64,000 bases of DNA from Zingiber officinale (lineage: Eukaryota; Streptophyta; Magnoliopsida; Zingiberales; Zingiberaceae), in the NCBI RefSeq assembly GCF_018446385.1, contig NC_055986.1, positions 102,457,344 through 102,521,343 of the forward strand, read 5' to 3'. Shown one piece after another: positions 1 through 11,046 of this stretch; position 1 is the stretch's first letter, and the number at the start of each line of letters is the position of its first letter. The position numbers and the translations under genes were made by a program. The notes beneath the pieces are model-generated. The model ran no database searches, was not told the origin of the DNA, and saw nothing but the letters and a program-made list of their open reading frames with translations.

Positions 1-1195
1 CTAATACAGGAAGGGTAGACAAGTAGTCTTTTAATTCCTGGAAGGTTTTGTCACATTCTTCATTCCACTGAAATTTGTTAGCCTTCCGGAGTATTTTGAA
101 GAAATGGAAGCTACGATCGGCCGACCTTGAGATGAATCTAGACAAGGCGGTGATCCGACCGGTGAGTCTTTGGGCTTCCCTCATGTTGCATGGTGACTCC
201 ATGTTCTGAAGTGCTTTGACCTTGCTTGAGTTGGTCTCTATTCCTCGCTCGGACACCATATATCCCAAGAACTTTCCACCTTTTGCTTCAAATAAACATT
301 TGTCTGGGTTTAGCTTGAGCCCATATTGCCTCAATATTTTGCAAGTCTCCTCTACATCCCTGCATAGATCAGTAGCTTGAAGAGACTTAATTAAAATATC
401 ATCAATATATACTTCCATATTTCTTCCTATCTGCTTCTGGAAGACCTTATTCATAAGCCTTTGATAAGTTGCTCCTGCATTTTTTAGTCCGAAAGACATA
501 ACATTATAACAATAAGTACCTTCGGATGTTACAAAACTGACCTTCTCTTGGTCCTCCTTAGCAAGAGGGACCTGGTGATAGCCTTGATAAGCGTCCAACA
601 TAGAAATATATTCACACCCAACCGTAGAGTCTACTAATTGATCGATCCGGGGCAGAGGATAATAATCTTTCGGGCAAGCCTTGTTAAGATCACAAAAATC
701 AATACATACCATCCATTTATTTCCTGGTTTAGAGACCAGGACCACATTAGCTAGCCAGCTAGGGAATTGCACCTCCCTGATGTAGCCGACTTCCATGAGC
801 TTAGCCACTTCTTCCTTGATGATCTGATTTTGCTCTGCACTTAAATTCTTCTTTCTCTGCATGACAGGCCGAGCATCCGGAAAGACATGTAAAGAATGCT
901 CCATTATTGAAGGAGAAACGCCCGTGACTTCTTTAGGCGTCCAAGAAAAGACATCATTGTTTCTCTCCAAGCATTGAACTAGCTCAGTCTTCAATGTAGG
1001 GTCGAGATAGGCCGCGATATAAGTAGTAGCTTCAGGTCGACCGGTCTGTATCCGGATCTCCTCCTTCTCCTCATAGACCAGGACATACGACTTCTCTTGA
1101 ATGGCATTGACCTCCATTCTTTGCATTTTTCGAGCGGTAGTGGCTTCAGTCCTAACGATTTCAACATAACACATACGAGTCGTCTTCTGATCACC
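1..1195 (-). CDS. G1 pol: reverse transcriptase and start of RNase H (partial)
   Basis: The minus-strand frame is open from the stop at 1196-1198 to the window edge. It contains the usual gypsy RT landmarks in order: IREVQFPSWLANVVLV near 750-790, CIDFCDLNKACPKDYYPLP near 650-710, the MLDAYQGYHQ block near 570-605, and YIDD with its two catalytic aspartates near 398-409. The RT to RNase H connection follows, ending in a KTFQELKDYLS-type motif at bases 10-50. In this family the protein copies element RNA into DNA in cytoplasmic particles. No inactivating change is visible in this piece, but the upstream reading frame is broken, so a working polyprotein is unlikely. Confidence 0.88.
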
Positions 1196-1880
1196 TCATA
1201 CTTCCCCGACCTGGTCATCAACCAGAAATTTGATTTTTTGGCAAAAAGTAGAAACGACCGCTCTAAACTCGTTTAGGGTCGGTCAACCCAGTATTACATT
1301 ATAGGAGGACGGGGCATCCACCACCATAAAGTAAGATCTTCTTGTCCTCATTAGTGGCTCCTCCCCTAAAGATATGGCTAACTTTATTTGACTTAGCGGT
1401 TGTACCTCATTACCAGTGAATCCATATAAAGGAGTTACCATCTGTTGAAGTTCGTTCGGGTCAATCTGCAGTTGATCAAAAGCTTTCTTGAAAATAATAT
1501 TTACAAAACTGTCAGTGTCTATAAAGGTGTGGGAGATAGTATAATTGGCTATTACAACCTTAATTATTAGTGCATCATCATGGGGTATCTCTACCCCTTC
1601 AAGATCTTTGGGCCCAAAACTAATTTCTGGCCCTGCTGCTCTTTCCATGTTGCATCCTATAGCATGGATCTCAAGTCTCCGCGCGTGTGCCTTTCTGGCC
1701 CTGTTGGAATCTCCATTAGTGGGCCCGCCCGCGATCATATTAATGTTTCCTCGGGCAGCATTGCTTCTATTCTCTTCTTACCGGGTGGTCATGACTTCAG
1801 GCTGAGTCTTCTCAAGCACCTGAGTTGTACCGCTCGGAATTGGTAATACACCTTGTTGAGGCTCGACCGAGTGATATTCT
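1196..1880 (-). pseudogene. G1 aspartic protease region
   Basis: The open part is 1283-1738. The retropepsin active-site motif, normally D-T-G-S, reads D-T-D-S here, so the catalytic-loop glycine is replaced. The flap and C-terminal segments (GNEV, SYNVILG) match the protease of G2. Two in-frame TGA stops, at 1283-1285 and 1196-1198, fall where the G2 relative suggests CGA arginine codons, as expected from deamination of methylated CpG. In the family, this enzyme would cut the Gag-Pol precursor inside the particle. With the altered motif and the stops it is almost certainly inactive. Confidence 0.8.
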
Positions 1881-3107
1881 AATTTGAGTGGACTTTGCTG
1901 CCTGGGATATTACTATCGATAATAGTTTTGCTTCTGATAGTGATCCCTATTTGCTTGCTTATTTTTCAAAACAAAACAGTCTTCTGTATGGTGACTGCTG
2001 GTCTTGTGATAAGTGCACCATCTTCTTGGTGCTTCTTGTTACATCTCCACATGTTGTACGGCTTGTGGGCGGTACTCTATATAACGATGGGGTGGATGGA
2101 TTACTCGAGGCCCTCTTGGTGGAGGAACAGGAGCAAGAGTCTTCTCCTTAACAGGAGCAGGAGAAGTAGTATCTTCTTTTCTTCTGGCAGCCTGAGCTTC
2201 TTCAACATTAATAAACTCAGTAGCTCGTTCGATTAATAAGTCAAAATTGGCAGGAGGATTTCTCACCAAATCTTTAAAGAAATCATTATCATTCAAGCCC
2301 TGAGAGAAAGCACTTACTAATATTTCAGTGGTAGCGTTAGGTATATCGATGACTACCTGATTGAATCTTTTGATGTAGGCTCTAATGACCTCTTTGGATC
2401 CTTGTTTGATCGAGAATAAACTCCAGGGAGTTTTATGATACCTTTTGTTGCTGGAAAAAATGATGTAAGAAAACCTTCTTGAAATCTTTAAACCTCCGGA
2501 TAGAACTTTCCAGCAGTCTTTTGAACCACCGTTGAGCAGCTCCTCCGAGTATTGTAAGGAACATCCGACACTTTACTCCATCAGAGAATTGTTGTAATAA
2601 TATTACATTCTCAAATTTTAATAAATGATCATCTGGATTTGTAGTTCTAGTGTACTCGTCGATCTGAAGATTTAGATACTGCTTAGGAAGCGGATCATCC
2701 AGTACACTTTGAGAAAATGGGGAAATAACTCTTTCCGGCGAGCTATCACTGGCCACCATCATTTTAGCTTTACGCTTCTCTTTGTTAGGTGCCTCACCAG
2801 AGGATTTCTGAAATACAGGCCTTCGTCCTCCCGGTTCCAAAGGAGTAGGAAGGAAGGCTCGAGGACGCCTAGTCGGAGAAGCCGTGGCAGGAGGAAAATA
2901 TACATGATCCTCTCCTTCCGGCTCCTTTCCCCTTCGGTGCTCAGTAGTCGAGATCGCCGAATTATAAGCTACAGGCAGAGTAGCTCCAGTATGAGCTTAT
3001 TGTTGTTGCTGTTGTTGTTGTAAAGCCTTCTGCACATGAGTGTTGATGAGGAAATCCAGATTTTTGCGGCTAATAGTGAGTAGATTTGATTTTCCAGCTT
3101 CTTCTAT
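1881..3107 (-). pseudogene. G1 gag
   Basis: The retrotransposon gag core is clear at about 2433-2720 (TNPDDHLLKFEN, AAQRWFKRL) and continues through 2039-2330 (FINVEEAQAARRKE). A CCHC-like remnant (WCTYH...HHTEDC) lies near 1985-2035. A poly-Gln run near 3000-3025 ends in a TAA that replaces CAA. The expected start, by alignment with the gag start of G2 at 35236, is the codon at 3105-3107, which reads ATA instead of ATG. A frame change occurs near 2433. The protein would form the particle shell, but it is disrupted here. Confidence 0.82.
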
Positions 3108-3132
3108 CTTGTAATCTCAGATTCAGGTGAAA

Positions 3133-3152
3133 TTTCCTACAGACGGCGCCAA
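3133..3152 (-). other. Primer-binding site of G1
   Basis: On the minus strand, TGGCGCCGTCTGTAGGAA starts three to four bases after the CA end of the 5' LTR, where the tRNA primer anneals. G2 has the same site with one base different (35262-35280). Confidence 0.75.
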
Positions 3153-3587
3153 ATTTGATCCTGTCTGAGAAGCTGTACAAAATGGAAAGCTGGGGAGAGA
3201 ACTCACTGCTGATGAGAAATAATACATGCGGAACACCTGATCCGAGAAAACCAAAGCGGATGTGGAAGAATGAAGCCACAGAACGCCTTCCTGGCACAGA
3301 AATCCGAGGATCAAAGGAAGAATCCGATGAGAAATACCCAGATCTGGAGCTCTGACGACTTCCTGCACACAAGAGACCAACCAACACTATCGTCAGTGAC
3401 CTAAGACCGGGGTGAGAATCCCTGGCTAGGCCCTCCGACGCTTAAGTCAGTGATCTCTCTTAGTGTGGAAGAAAGAAGAAGAAGATGAAGAAGAAGAAGA
3501 TGAACAATAATGGAAAATTAGGGTTTGCCACACGAGTGATGAGTATCAATACTAGCCTTTACTTGCCTTGCCAACGGAGAGGATTCC

Positions 3588-3598
3588 CCTTTTTATAC
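3588..3598 (-). promoter_or_regulatory. TATA box of G1 LTR
   Basis: The minus strand reads GGTATAAAAAGGGGA, about 430 bp from the inner LTR end. The G2 LTR has CTATATAAAGGGG in the corresponding place. Confidence 0.6.
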
Positions 3599-4117
3599 CA
3601 CTTCATATAACCTCCGTAGTCATGAAGTGGATCCCGGTTTGTTAGAGTTTGTTATGAGATGACGTCAACTGTGTACTTGTGGAAAATAGCTTTTAAGGAA
3701 TCTTTTTTGTACCCCAGATATACTTTCTTTGTCATCTAGTACCTGCAGAAGAGCCTAGAAGCATTTTTCTCGCCAAATTAATCAACCTGTTATACAATCA
3801 CATAAACTATTTATGAATATTCTTAAAACATTTGCTCTCGCCCTGTCTTATATCGAGTTATATTTATCGCTCATGTTTGCTTACCCTGTCTCCACTATGT
3901 TGTGGACAACCTGATATTATACTATGATTTATATTGGACAAAATTGAGCCTAAGTTATGTCCGGGCTGGTTATGACTATTGTTCAACATAGGTCCTAATC
4001 GTCCAGTAATATACTGTGAATTCCATAAAGCCTGGTATCTTTTCAAACCCAGGCGATTATATACACCCAACTAATACTAGTCTATGTTTAGATGTACTAA
4101 CCCAAACAGTTCTTAAT

Positions 4118-4460
4118 CCCGATCGATATTGGCCTACCTTCCTTAAGGTATATCTCGATCGATATTGGCCTATCTTTCTTAAGGTATATCTCAGTCAATA
4201 TCGACCTACCTTTCCTAAAGTATATCTCGATCGATATTGGCCTACCTTTCCTAAGGTATATCCCGATCGATATTGGCATACCTTTCTTAAGGTATATCCT
4301 GACTAGTTTGGACTATCTTTTCTTAAGGCATTATCTCGGACGATAGTACACTATCCCTCTCAAGGTATATACCGACCGATATTACTTTATCTTTCTCAAG
4401 GCACATCCAGACCGATATTACTCTATCTTTCTCAAAGCACATCCCGACCGATATTATCCT
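4118..4460. repeat. 36-bp tandem array, about 9.5 copies
   Basis: The unit is close to CGATCGATATTGGCCTACCT followed by TTCTTAAGGTATATCC. The first five copies are nearly identical and the later ones (from about 4300) diverge, so the array looks recently amplified at the low-coordinate end. It lies in the presumed U3 of the G1 LTR. Confidence 0.9.
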
Positions 4461-4526
4461 ACTTGCTTAACTCTGCCGTTTCCTTTCTCCTTCCCACTGG
4501 GGACCCACTAAACCTAACTTATATCA

Positions 4527-4763
4527 GCTGTAAAGAGACTTCTCCGCCTAAAGGAGAAATTAGTGCGCTTTACTTCCTTAGATTAACAACCTTTCCGGTT
4601 GTAACAAAGTAAATTCTCGGTACCTCTATCTTTTAATTTCTTTATTATACTTATGCAAGTGTTAGATTTATAAAGCTATAAATCCGAGAAAGGTCTTTTT
4701 GTTTTGTTTTTATGCGCAGGCTATTCACCCCCTCTAGGCGGTTGCCAAGGGTCCTAACAAATA
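4527..4763 (+). repeat. Remnant 3' end of a SIRE-like LTR
   Basis: The end reads GGCTATTCACCCCCTCTAGG and closes with CCTAACA. The SIRE-like solo LTR (near 20450) and, in reverse, the LTR beginning at 62251 have the same kind of ending. No start, internal region or target duplication is seen, so this is a truncated remnant at best. Confidence 0.35.
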
Positions 4764-4834
4764 GAACCTTTCTTGAGGGTGACTTTACACCTTCCATCAG
4801 TCGACACATTATAACAGTATATTCCTCCAACCAC

Positions 4835-5046
4835 CTCATTAATAGCGTTAGTTACAGAAAGAGTGTACATGGGTAACGGAAGATTCCTTGGATTGTGATT
4901 GCACACCTCTTAAGCTATACATATTCCCTTATTCGATAACCTCATTAATAGCGTTAGTTACAGAAAGGGTGTACATGGGTAACGGAAGATTCCTTGGATT
5001 GTGATTGCACACCTCTTAAGCTATACATATTCCCTTATTCGATAAC
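4835..5046. repeat. Tandem duplication, two 106-bp copies
   Basis: 4835-4940 and 4941-5046 are adjacent direct copies beginning CTCATTAATAGCGTTAGTTA. They appear identical except for one A/G difference, so the duplication is recent. Confidence 0.95.
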
Positions 5047-5430
5047 TTTTGACATCCGACATTCTTTGTCATCTCATAATTACGAAAGTTATAGAGGTGA
5101 CATATAAAAGGGGTCCTCTTTGATGATAATGTACACTTTGGCACATATTTTACTATGCACGAGCTCTCATTGTTCAACTATTGTTCTTCTTCCCGCTCGG
5201 GCAATTACCGACTTAGGCATCAGAGGGTCTTCGCCAGGGATTCCTTCCCTGATTTTTGACATTGACGTTCTGTTTGCCTATTTGGGTGTGTGCAGAGTGG
5301 ATTTGTGTACTAGCTCACGACCTTTCCTTAAATCTGAGAGTCTTTGCCTAGTCAACGTCGCAACCACCTATCCATGCGCCATCTCTAGGTTTCAAACAAG
5401 ATCATGTAATAAAAAAGAGTGAAATAAGAG
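5047..5430 (+). repeat. Fragment of a Tat-type LTR (plus orientation)
   Basis: A TATA-like ACATATAAAAGGGGTCC at about 5099-5115 is followed 100 bp on by ACTTAGGCATCAGAGGGTCT near 5211, which matches in type the R/U5 block of the G1 LTR read on the other strand. No primer-binding site or coding region follows, so it is a truncated LTR. Confidence 0.45.
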
Positions 5431-6649
5431 AATAGAATGAATTTGAAGAGTACCTCCTTTGTTTTTGTTAATTATGGGTACTTCATTTTTTAAAAAAAAT
5501 CAAAATAATATCTTATATCTCAAAAATACTCTTTTTCCATAATTGTTGCAGCAGTTTTGATTGCTCCATACAATTTTAGTAAACTGTTTTATGATGTAAT
5601 GATTTTGAATAAATTTATTTTATTTTATATCAATTTTAGTTAAAATTGTTCTAATTGTAACAGTTTGGATTAAATCATGTTTTAATAAAATTTAATTTAT
5701 TTTGATCAAAATTTTATCATATCATAACACCACATTGATCAAACTATGTGTGTTTAGAACGAAATTGTGTGTTTAAAATGAAAATCTTCAAAGAAAGATC
5801 AAACTAACTTGACTTAGTTGAAAATGTTAAATGGATCAAACTCAGCTTTAAAGGAGAAACAAAACGATGAGAACGAGTTAGAATGAAAATCTTTAAAGGG
5901 AAGTCAAGCTGACTTCATTTATTTGAAAATGTTAAATTGATCCAATTCCAAAAAAAAAAACATTCCAAAAAAAAAAAAAAAAAAAAAAAAAACCTGTCCT
6001 TGTCCCGTATCTAAAATGAAAACTTTTAAAGTCAAGTTGTTTGCTTAACGTTAGTTGAAAATATTAAATTTGAGCAGGCTCAGCTTGTTTTTTTTAATAA
6101 TTCATCTATCTCATTTTTTCTATCTACTAGCTAATTTAGAAGGAAATATATTTTTCATTTTTTTCTATCTACTAGCTAATTTAGGAGAAAATATATTTTT
6201 CATTCAGGATAAATTAAAAAATATTAATAAATATCTATTTAAATTTTTAGTTATCTATTAAAGGACTTAACTATTACAATGGTCCGGCGTTGCTTGGGGT
6301 TAACATCCTGGCTATACGTTTTCAATTATGTATTTATATTTATCTCTCTTTATATTCATAAAAATTAATTTAGAGGATCGTTGATGTGACACATTTATGA
6401 TAATGGTCCGGCGAATTTCCCTAAGATGAAAATATTAAATTGATTGATCGAAACTTAAAAAAAATAATAATAATAAAAAAGAGTCTGGTGACTGGCGTTA
6501 TCCGGTGTATCTGGAATGAAAATGATAAGTCAAGTTGACTCAAGTTTTAAATCAGGAACCTGTGTCAAGTTGAGTTGACTTAAGTTGAGTCTGGCTTAAA
6601 AATACAATCTGCATTCTGCTATTATCATGCAATGGACGTTTAATTAACA
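5431..6649. other. AT-rich intergenic stretch with small repeats
   Basis: No gene is seen. It contains a nearly pure A run at about 5950-5991, a two-copy repeat of about 43-55 bp around CTATCTACTAGCTAATTTAG (6108-6205), and two AATGGTCCGGCG motifs (6279 and 6403). Confidence 0.6.
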
Positions 6650-6825
6650 CTTATTGAAGAAACGGGTGTGAACACATGGTATGAAGAGACAGATGGGACG
6701 GTTATGGTGAGGGGTAACTTCGATCCTAAGAAGCTTCAAATGGAATTAGAAAATGAGGCCGGTGATGCGATCAAGTCAATTACAGACCCAACTGAGATGT
6801 CGGTTACCAAAATTGTCAGTAGGGT
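6650..6825 (+). pseudogene. Fragment resembling a heavy-metal-associated (HMA) domain
   Basis: The frame reads TLIEETGVNTWYEETDGTVM and then VRGNFDPKKLQMELENEAGD. This follows the second half of plant HMA domains (GV...V...V.V.G..DP..L...L.K..G). The CxxC metal site would lie upstream and is not seen; an in-frame stop precedes the block. The 3' LTR of G2 begins at 6826, and no matching sequence continues beyond its other end at 36107, so this is an isolated fragment. The identification rests on pattern recall only. Confidence 0.4.
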
Positions 6826-7652
6826 TGATACTTTCAGAAATTCGAAGAGACGAAATATTAGGAATATAGTGCTCTTACTGATTGGCGGTGGACTCCACTC
6901 CATTTTGCAATATAGATTATGTCAGTATTGAATCAGGGAAGGGGTCTTAGTATTGATCCTCCGATGTTTAAATCAGTCATCGGCGATGCAGAGAAACAGA
7001 GCAACATGAACAAGAATGAACAATAGCAACAATAGTGTACTACGCATATCTCCGCCGATGCTTGGATCCCCTTTATATAGAGCTCCTGTAGCGTGCATGC
7101 ACACTTCTCAAGACGAGCACGCTTCTCCAAGTTTTCCTGAAAAGACTCGTCAGTAAAGTATCTCTGACACAGTACCTTAACAGGCTGAGCATATCTCTAA
7201 AGTGACAGTGGAAGCTTCCGCCGTATGATCTTCTGTCTGACCATGCTGCTTGTCAGCGACACTAACTCCTAAAAGGATGGCACTGTGGATCCGTCGTTAG
7301 GCCGAGCGGACATGTCGCTCGGCCTATACTTAGCAGACCCGGTATATTAATTCGTCCGCTCAGCTAGCACTCCACCGCACGTGTGTCTCATCCGCTCGAC
7401 TGATATCCCTCTGTGTATGTCCCGAATCCTGTCGCTCGGCATGCCTTGTGCATATCTTTGGCACTCCTTTATTGAGCATCGGCTGCTCGGCGCGTCGCCG
7501 AACCAGAGGTGATGTCGGATCGGCCACCCTTTCTCCCGATCGGGCAACCCACTCGCCAGGCCGACTGATGACATCGGAGCGTTGACTGCCTTCACTTTGA
7601 CCTCCACCGTGGCAACAATCCTCCGTAGGGTGGGCCCCTCCTTATCACTGCA
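6826..7652 (-). repeat. 3' LTR of G2
   Basis: It aligns along its length with 35284-36106, with TGATACTTTCAG at one end and TTATCACTGCA at the other. It is more diverged than the 5' LTR in its first 150 bp, with many C-to-T type changes. TATA sequence CTATATAAAGGGG (minus strand) lies at about 7070-7083. Confidence 0.9.
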
Positions 7653-7672
7653 TCACATGCCTCCCCCTCTAG
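7653..7672 (-). other. Polypurine tract of G2
   Basis: The minus strand reads AGAGGGGGAGGCATGTGA directly before the 3' LTR, the priming site for plus-strand DNA synthesis. Confidence 0.75.
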
Positions 7673-8186
7673 TCGAAGGAGGCTGCACATCTGACTGACT
7701 GGACAAAATTTGTCTGTGAAGCTTTTTCGCCGGATCGGCTTCGACCCTCTCTGGTCTCTAATCGGACTGACGCGGCCCGACAGTTTGCTGTGTGGACTCT
7801 CTTAGCCGGCCGGTCTGCTGAAGATTGTTGATCAGCCGCAGGTCTGCCCTGTAAGCCGATCGGCACAACGAACATTTGTACTTAGAAATCTTTTCTCGGG
7901 CTTCTCCGGACGAGCACGATACGGCCTTACGTCATCCAGATTTCTGAGAAATCGTGCAAATCCCTACGCATTAAGGTTGAGCGCGCCCTCATGCCTTTTA
8001 ATTGCCCTCATTAAATGTCGATCCATGGCGAAACACCACGTGTCTCGCTAGCTGTCGCCGCACACCTGATGTGACAGGAGGATATCTGCTGGCGATGTGA
8101 CGTTTGGTGGTTCAAATTCAACGACCCGATCTCAGCCTAGGTTTCCACAACCTAGATTGGACGGCTCCAGTTGGTCGACCCTGAGG

Positions 8187-8200
8187 CTTATAAGCCCATC
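8187..8200 (+). promoter_or_regulatory. Possible TATA box of the G2 antisense ORF
   Basis: GGCTTATAAGCCCA lies upstream of the first exon-like segment of the antisense ORF. The placement is suggestive only. Confidence 0.35.
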
Positions 8201-8264
8201 ACGTCGTCTTCCTCTCTACACTTCGTAACCTTCGAGTACTTCCGGCGGCAATCTCCCTCTGCTC

Positions 8265-10706
8265 CTATGCGACCTTCTCCGACGACCTTCTGCCCTTGTT
8301 CCTCCGCCATTCTTCCTCCTTCGTTGTTTCCCAACGACATTCCTGTAAGCCCTTTCCCCTTCAATCGCATTTCTTCCCTTCGATCGCGTCTTTTCGCCGT
8401 TTTCTTTGTTCATTGCGATGGTGAGTTCTTCATAGCCCCTGCCGACATCCTTGGACCTTAGTACACTTCTATCGAATCCAGGTTTGATGCTAGCGACGCT
8501 GAGAGCCTGACAGCCGATTATGAATTTCCTCCTGGTTATGAAGTTATTCTTCCTTCACCTTCCGATCGGCCAAATTTTCTGCCGCCCAGCTGCATTTGTT
8601 TCTATCGGGATCAATTTACCGCAGGTCTGCGGTTTTCGATCCACCCTTTTTTTCTAGCCATTTGTAAATATTTCCGTATTTCCCTTCATCAACTAGTGTC
8701 AAACTCCTTTCGACTGCGGTGCGGAGTCGTCGTTCTGTTCCGTCTGCACGACATTCCTCTCACTCCTCTGGTCTTCCACGATTTTTATTATCTTAAACTG
8801 TCCGATCCGGGAACTTTCCTTTTCCAATCTTGAGTCAGTTTAGTTTTTTTTTGACAAAATGCCGACCTCCAAAAAGCACTGGAAAGAATATCTCTTTTTC
8901 ATGCGCCTTCCCGAGCGGCCAGACTTCCCGACTAGCTGGTAGCTCGAACTGGCGCCTCAGCCTCCTCTGAAGCGGTATAAAAGCCGATAAGACTTCCTCA
9001 ACGCAACATCTATGTTGGCCGGTCAGAAGTATGACATCCACAAGTTGCTGCTAGAGGGTGTTTTCTATATCTTCGACTTAAATCTGATCCGCACCCGGCT
9101 GCCGACCAGCCTAGGTATGAAACTATTTCACCTTTTTCTTTGATTCTAACTCATTTCTCTTCCTCTTTTGTAGCCAAAGTTATGCTATGCGCTCGTTTGT
9201 CCGGCAAGGCGAAGCTCACAGACGCCACGATCAATGTGGCGGCTGTTGAGGAACAGGAGAGCCACGGCCTACAGCCGGTCGACTCACAAGAAGATCCGCT
9301 CGGCAAGAGCGAGGAGACACTTGCCGTGGTGGGCGAAGGGACAGCCAGCTGGACTCCCAGTGTTGGAGCGGTTGGGGGTTCGCAACATCCACCGGCCCGG
9401 CTCAAGGCGGTTCAGGTTAAGGGGGCATCCGGCTCGGCTTCGTCAGGAGAGCCACTGCTCAGGCATAAGAGGTGTTGAGCGGAGCCTTCATTGTGCTCTG
9501 CTTCCTCAGTAGTGCAGACTACCGAGCAGGTCGAGACTTCGATCCCCACCCCTATTCCAGAAACCGCGACCGCTATATCATTCGATCTGACGCTCTCATT
9601 GTTTGTTCTGCCACAGGAGGCTCTCGCCGTGCCGCTAGTGTCCTTCATACCGCCACCATCGAAGGTCCAGAAATTTGACATCTGTTTGACGTCCTCATCT
9701 CGACCAACCGATTGAGCGACTTTGGCTTAGTCAGCCCCGAGCAGCCAACGTCACTTAACAGCTATTCTCCATCCACTGACCAAGGAATGGTGCGGGTCTA
9801 GCGCCGAGCCCCGAGTCCCCGAGCATCAAATTCATATTCAAGGGTCGCTCGCACAAATATGGGCTGACACCCTAGCCCACGCGGTGATGATGCCTCCAAG
9901 GGTGCTCGCGGACAGCCACACCCAGATGTCTACTGGGGTAAGTGTTCCCTTTATTGTACTTTCTTATTTTACCTCCAATTGGAACTTAACTTCTCTCGCT
10001 TATCTGCAGTATTGGGTAGAGAGCCTGGTCATGTGCCAAAGGCTTGCATTTTTAGAGGAGGAAGTCAAAAAGCTTAAGGCGTCGAGCGGCCACTCTCCGC
10101 CGAGCTGCTCGAAGTGGCCAAACTAAGGGTCGATCTAGAGTAGAGCACCAAGCTGCTTGAGGCCGAGCGGGGAAAAAGCGCAGAGCAGGCCACTCTGCTG
10201 GCTTGGCTGAACAAGCAGGTCAGCACCTTCAACTCCAAGATCGAGTCGGCGAACGCGAGAAAGCTCTGGGTCATCGAAGACCTAGACTTGAAGAATAAGG
10301 AGGCCTGAACCCTCACCAAGAAACTCAAGGAGGCTGAAGACTTCCTAATAGCCGAACGGAAGAGCCGGTCGGCCGAAGAGACTGCCCTCCGAGGCCAGCT
10401 CTCTGCCAAGGATGACGAGTTGGCCCTCACCAAGGCTGAGCTGGAGGCCTCCCGAGCGGCTCTAAAGACCTATCAAGAGGCCGAGTCGAGTAGGTTTGAG
10501 GTCATGAAGTAAGCCTACATCCGCTCGGATGCCTTCAACGATAAGGTCGCCAATCGAGCGCTTCGGCTCTTTGACCTGGCCATCGAAGGGACATTCGGTC
10601 AGCTCCAGGCAGGCGGCTACGTCTCTGCCTCTCTGTCAAGCAAGGTCATCAGTCGGGATAAGCTGACTGAGTCGCTGCCCGACGACGCCTTAGATTATCT
10701 GGAGTG
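8265..10706 (+). pseudogene. Antisense accessory ORF of G2 (putative gypsy-type transposon / plant mobile domain)
   Basis: Reading opposite to G2, 8483-8835 encodes a block with FPPGYEVILPSPSDRPNF, FYRDQFTAGLRFSIHPFF and LFRLHDIPLTPLVFHDFYYL. This is the pattern of the Transposase_28 / plant-mobile-domain proteins known as antisense ORFs of Tat elements. A KKHWKEYLFFMRLPERPDF block follows at 8863. Two introns fit consensus: 9115-9173 (GTATGA...TTGTAG) and 9938-10009 (GTAAGT...CTGCAG). The last exon, to the stop near 10703, is a Glu/Lys/Ala-rich coiled coil. Several in-frame stops and an unresolved first-exon junction make it a pseudogene. The function of such proteins is not established. Confidence 0.75.
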
Positions 10707-11046
10707 ACCTCAGCTTGAGCGCTTTTGTACTCCTTTTTGTAATCCTGCAAGTATCAATGCATTCTCATCATTCAGCGATATTTTCATATTTGTTTCTCTC
10801 GATATCACTTCTGTTCAGCGACATTCTCGTAGTCCAGTCCTTTTTTCACCGCTTGCCCGTTCAACGATATTCTTGTGTTCATTCATCTCGACACCACTCA
10901 ACTACTTTTGCTTTAGTTTAGCATTCTAGTTCATGCTTCCAAGCTAACCCTTGAGCGGTATCCTTCCGATCGGTGACTAAAAGCCATAGTAGAATAGCCC
11001 CGATCGGTCAACGTATTTTGAAGACTTGTGCCTCTTTGAGTTGTTG

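Larger units (their letters stand above)
1..4526 (-). mobile_element. Tat-type Ty3/gypsy element G1, 5' part, cut by window edge
   Basis: The minus strand reads, from high to low coordinate: LTR, primer-binding site, gag, protease, RT and the start of RNase H at base 1. The 3' half and 3' LTR lie outside the window. The gag and RT resemble those of G2 (6826-36106). Premature stops and a lost gag start mark it as decayed, although the RT frame is open for about 1.2 kb. The outer LTR limit near 4526 is an estimate from the TG...CA rule, because no second LTR copy is in view. The Tat lineage is inferred by similarity to G2, which has the diagnostic second RNase H. Confidence 0.85.
3156..4526 (-). 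repeat. 5' LTR of G1
   Basis: The inner border is firm: TG at 3156 (CA on the minus strand) next to the primer-binding site. The block TGACTTAAGCGTCGGAGGG near 3430 (minus strand) is shared in type with the LTRs of G2. The outer border at 4526 is an estimate. If it is right, the 36-bp tandem array lies in U3, upstream of the TATA box. Confidence 0.6.

Noticed and set aside
991-1221. Arg-rich frame overlapping G1 pol
   Set aside because: It is on the pol strand but in another frame; the pol frame has the conserved motifs.
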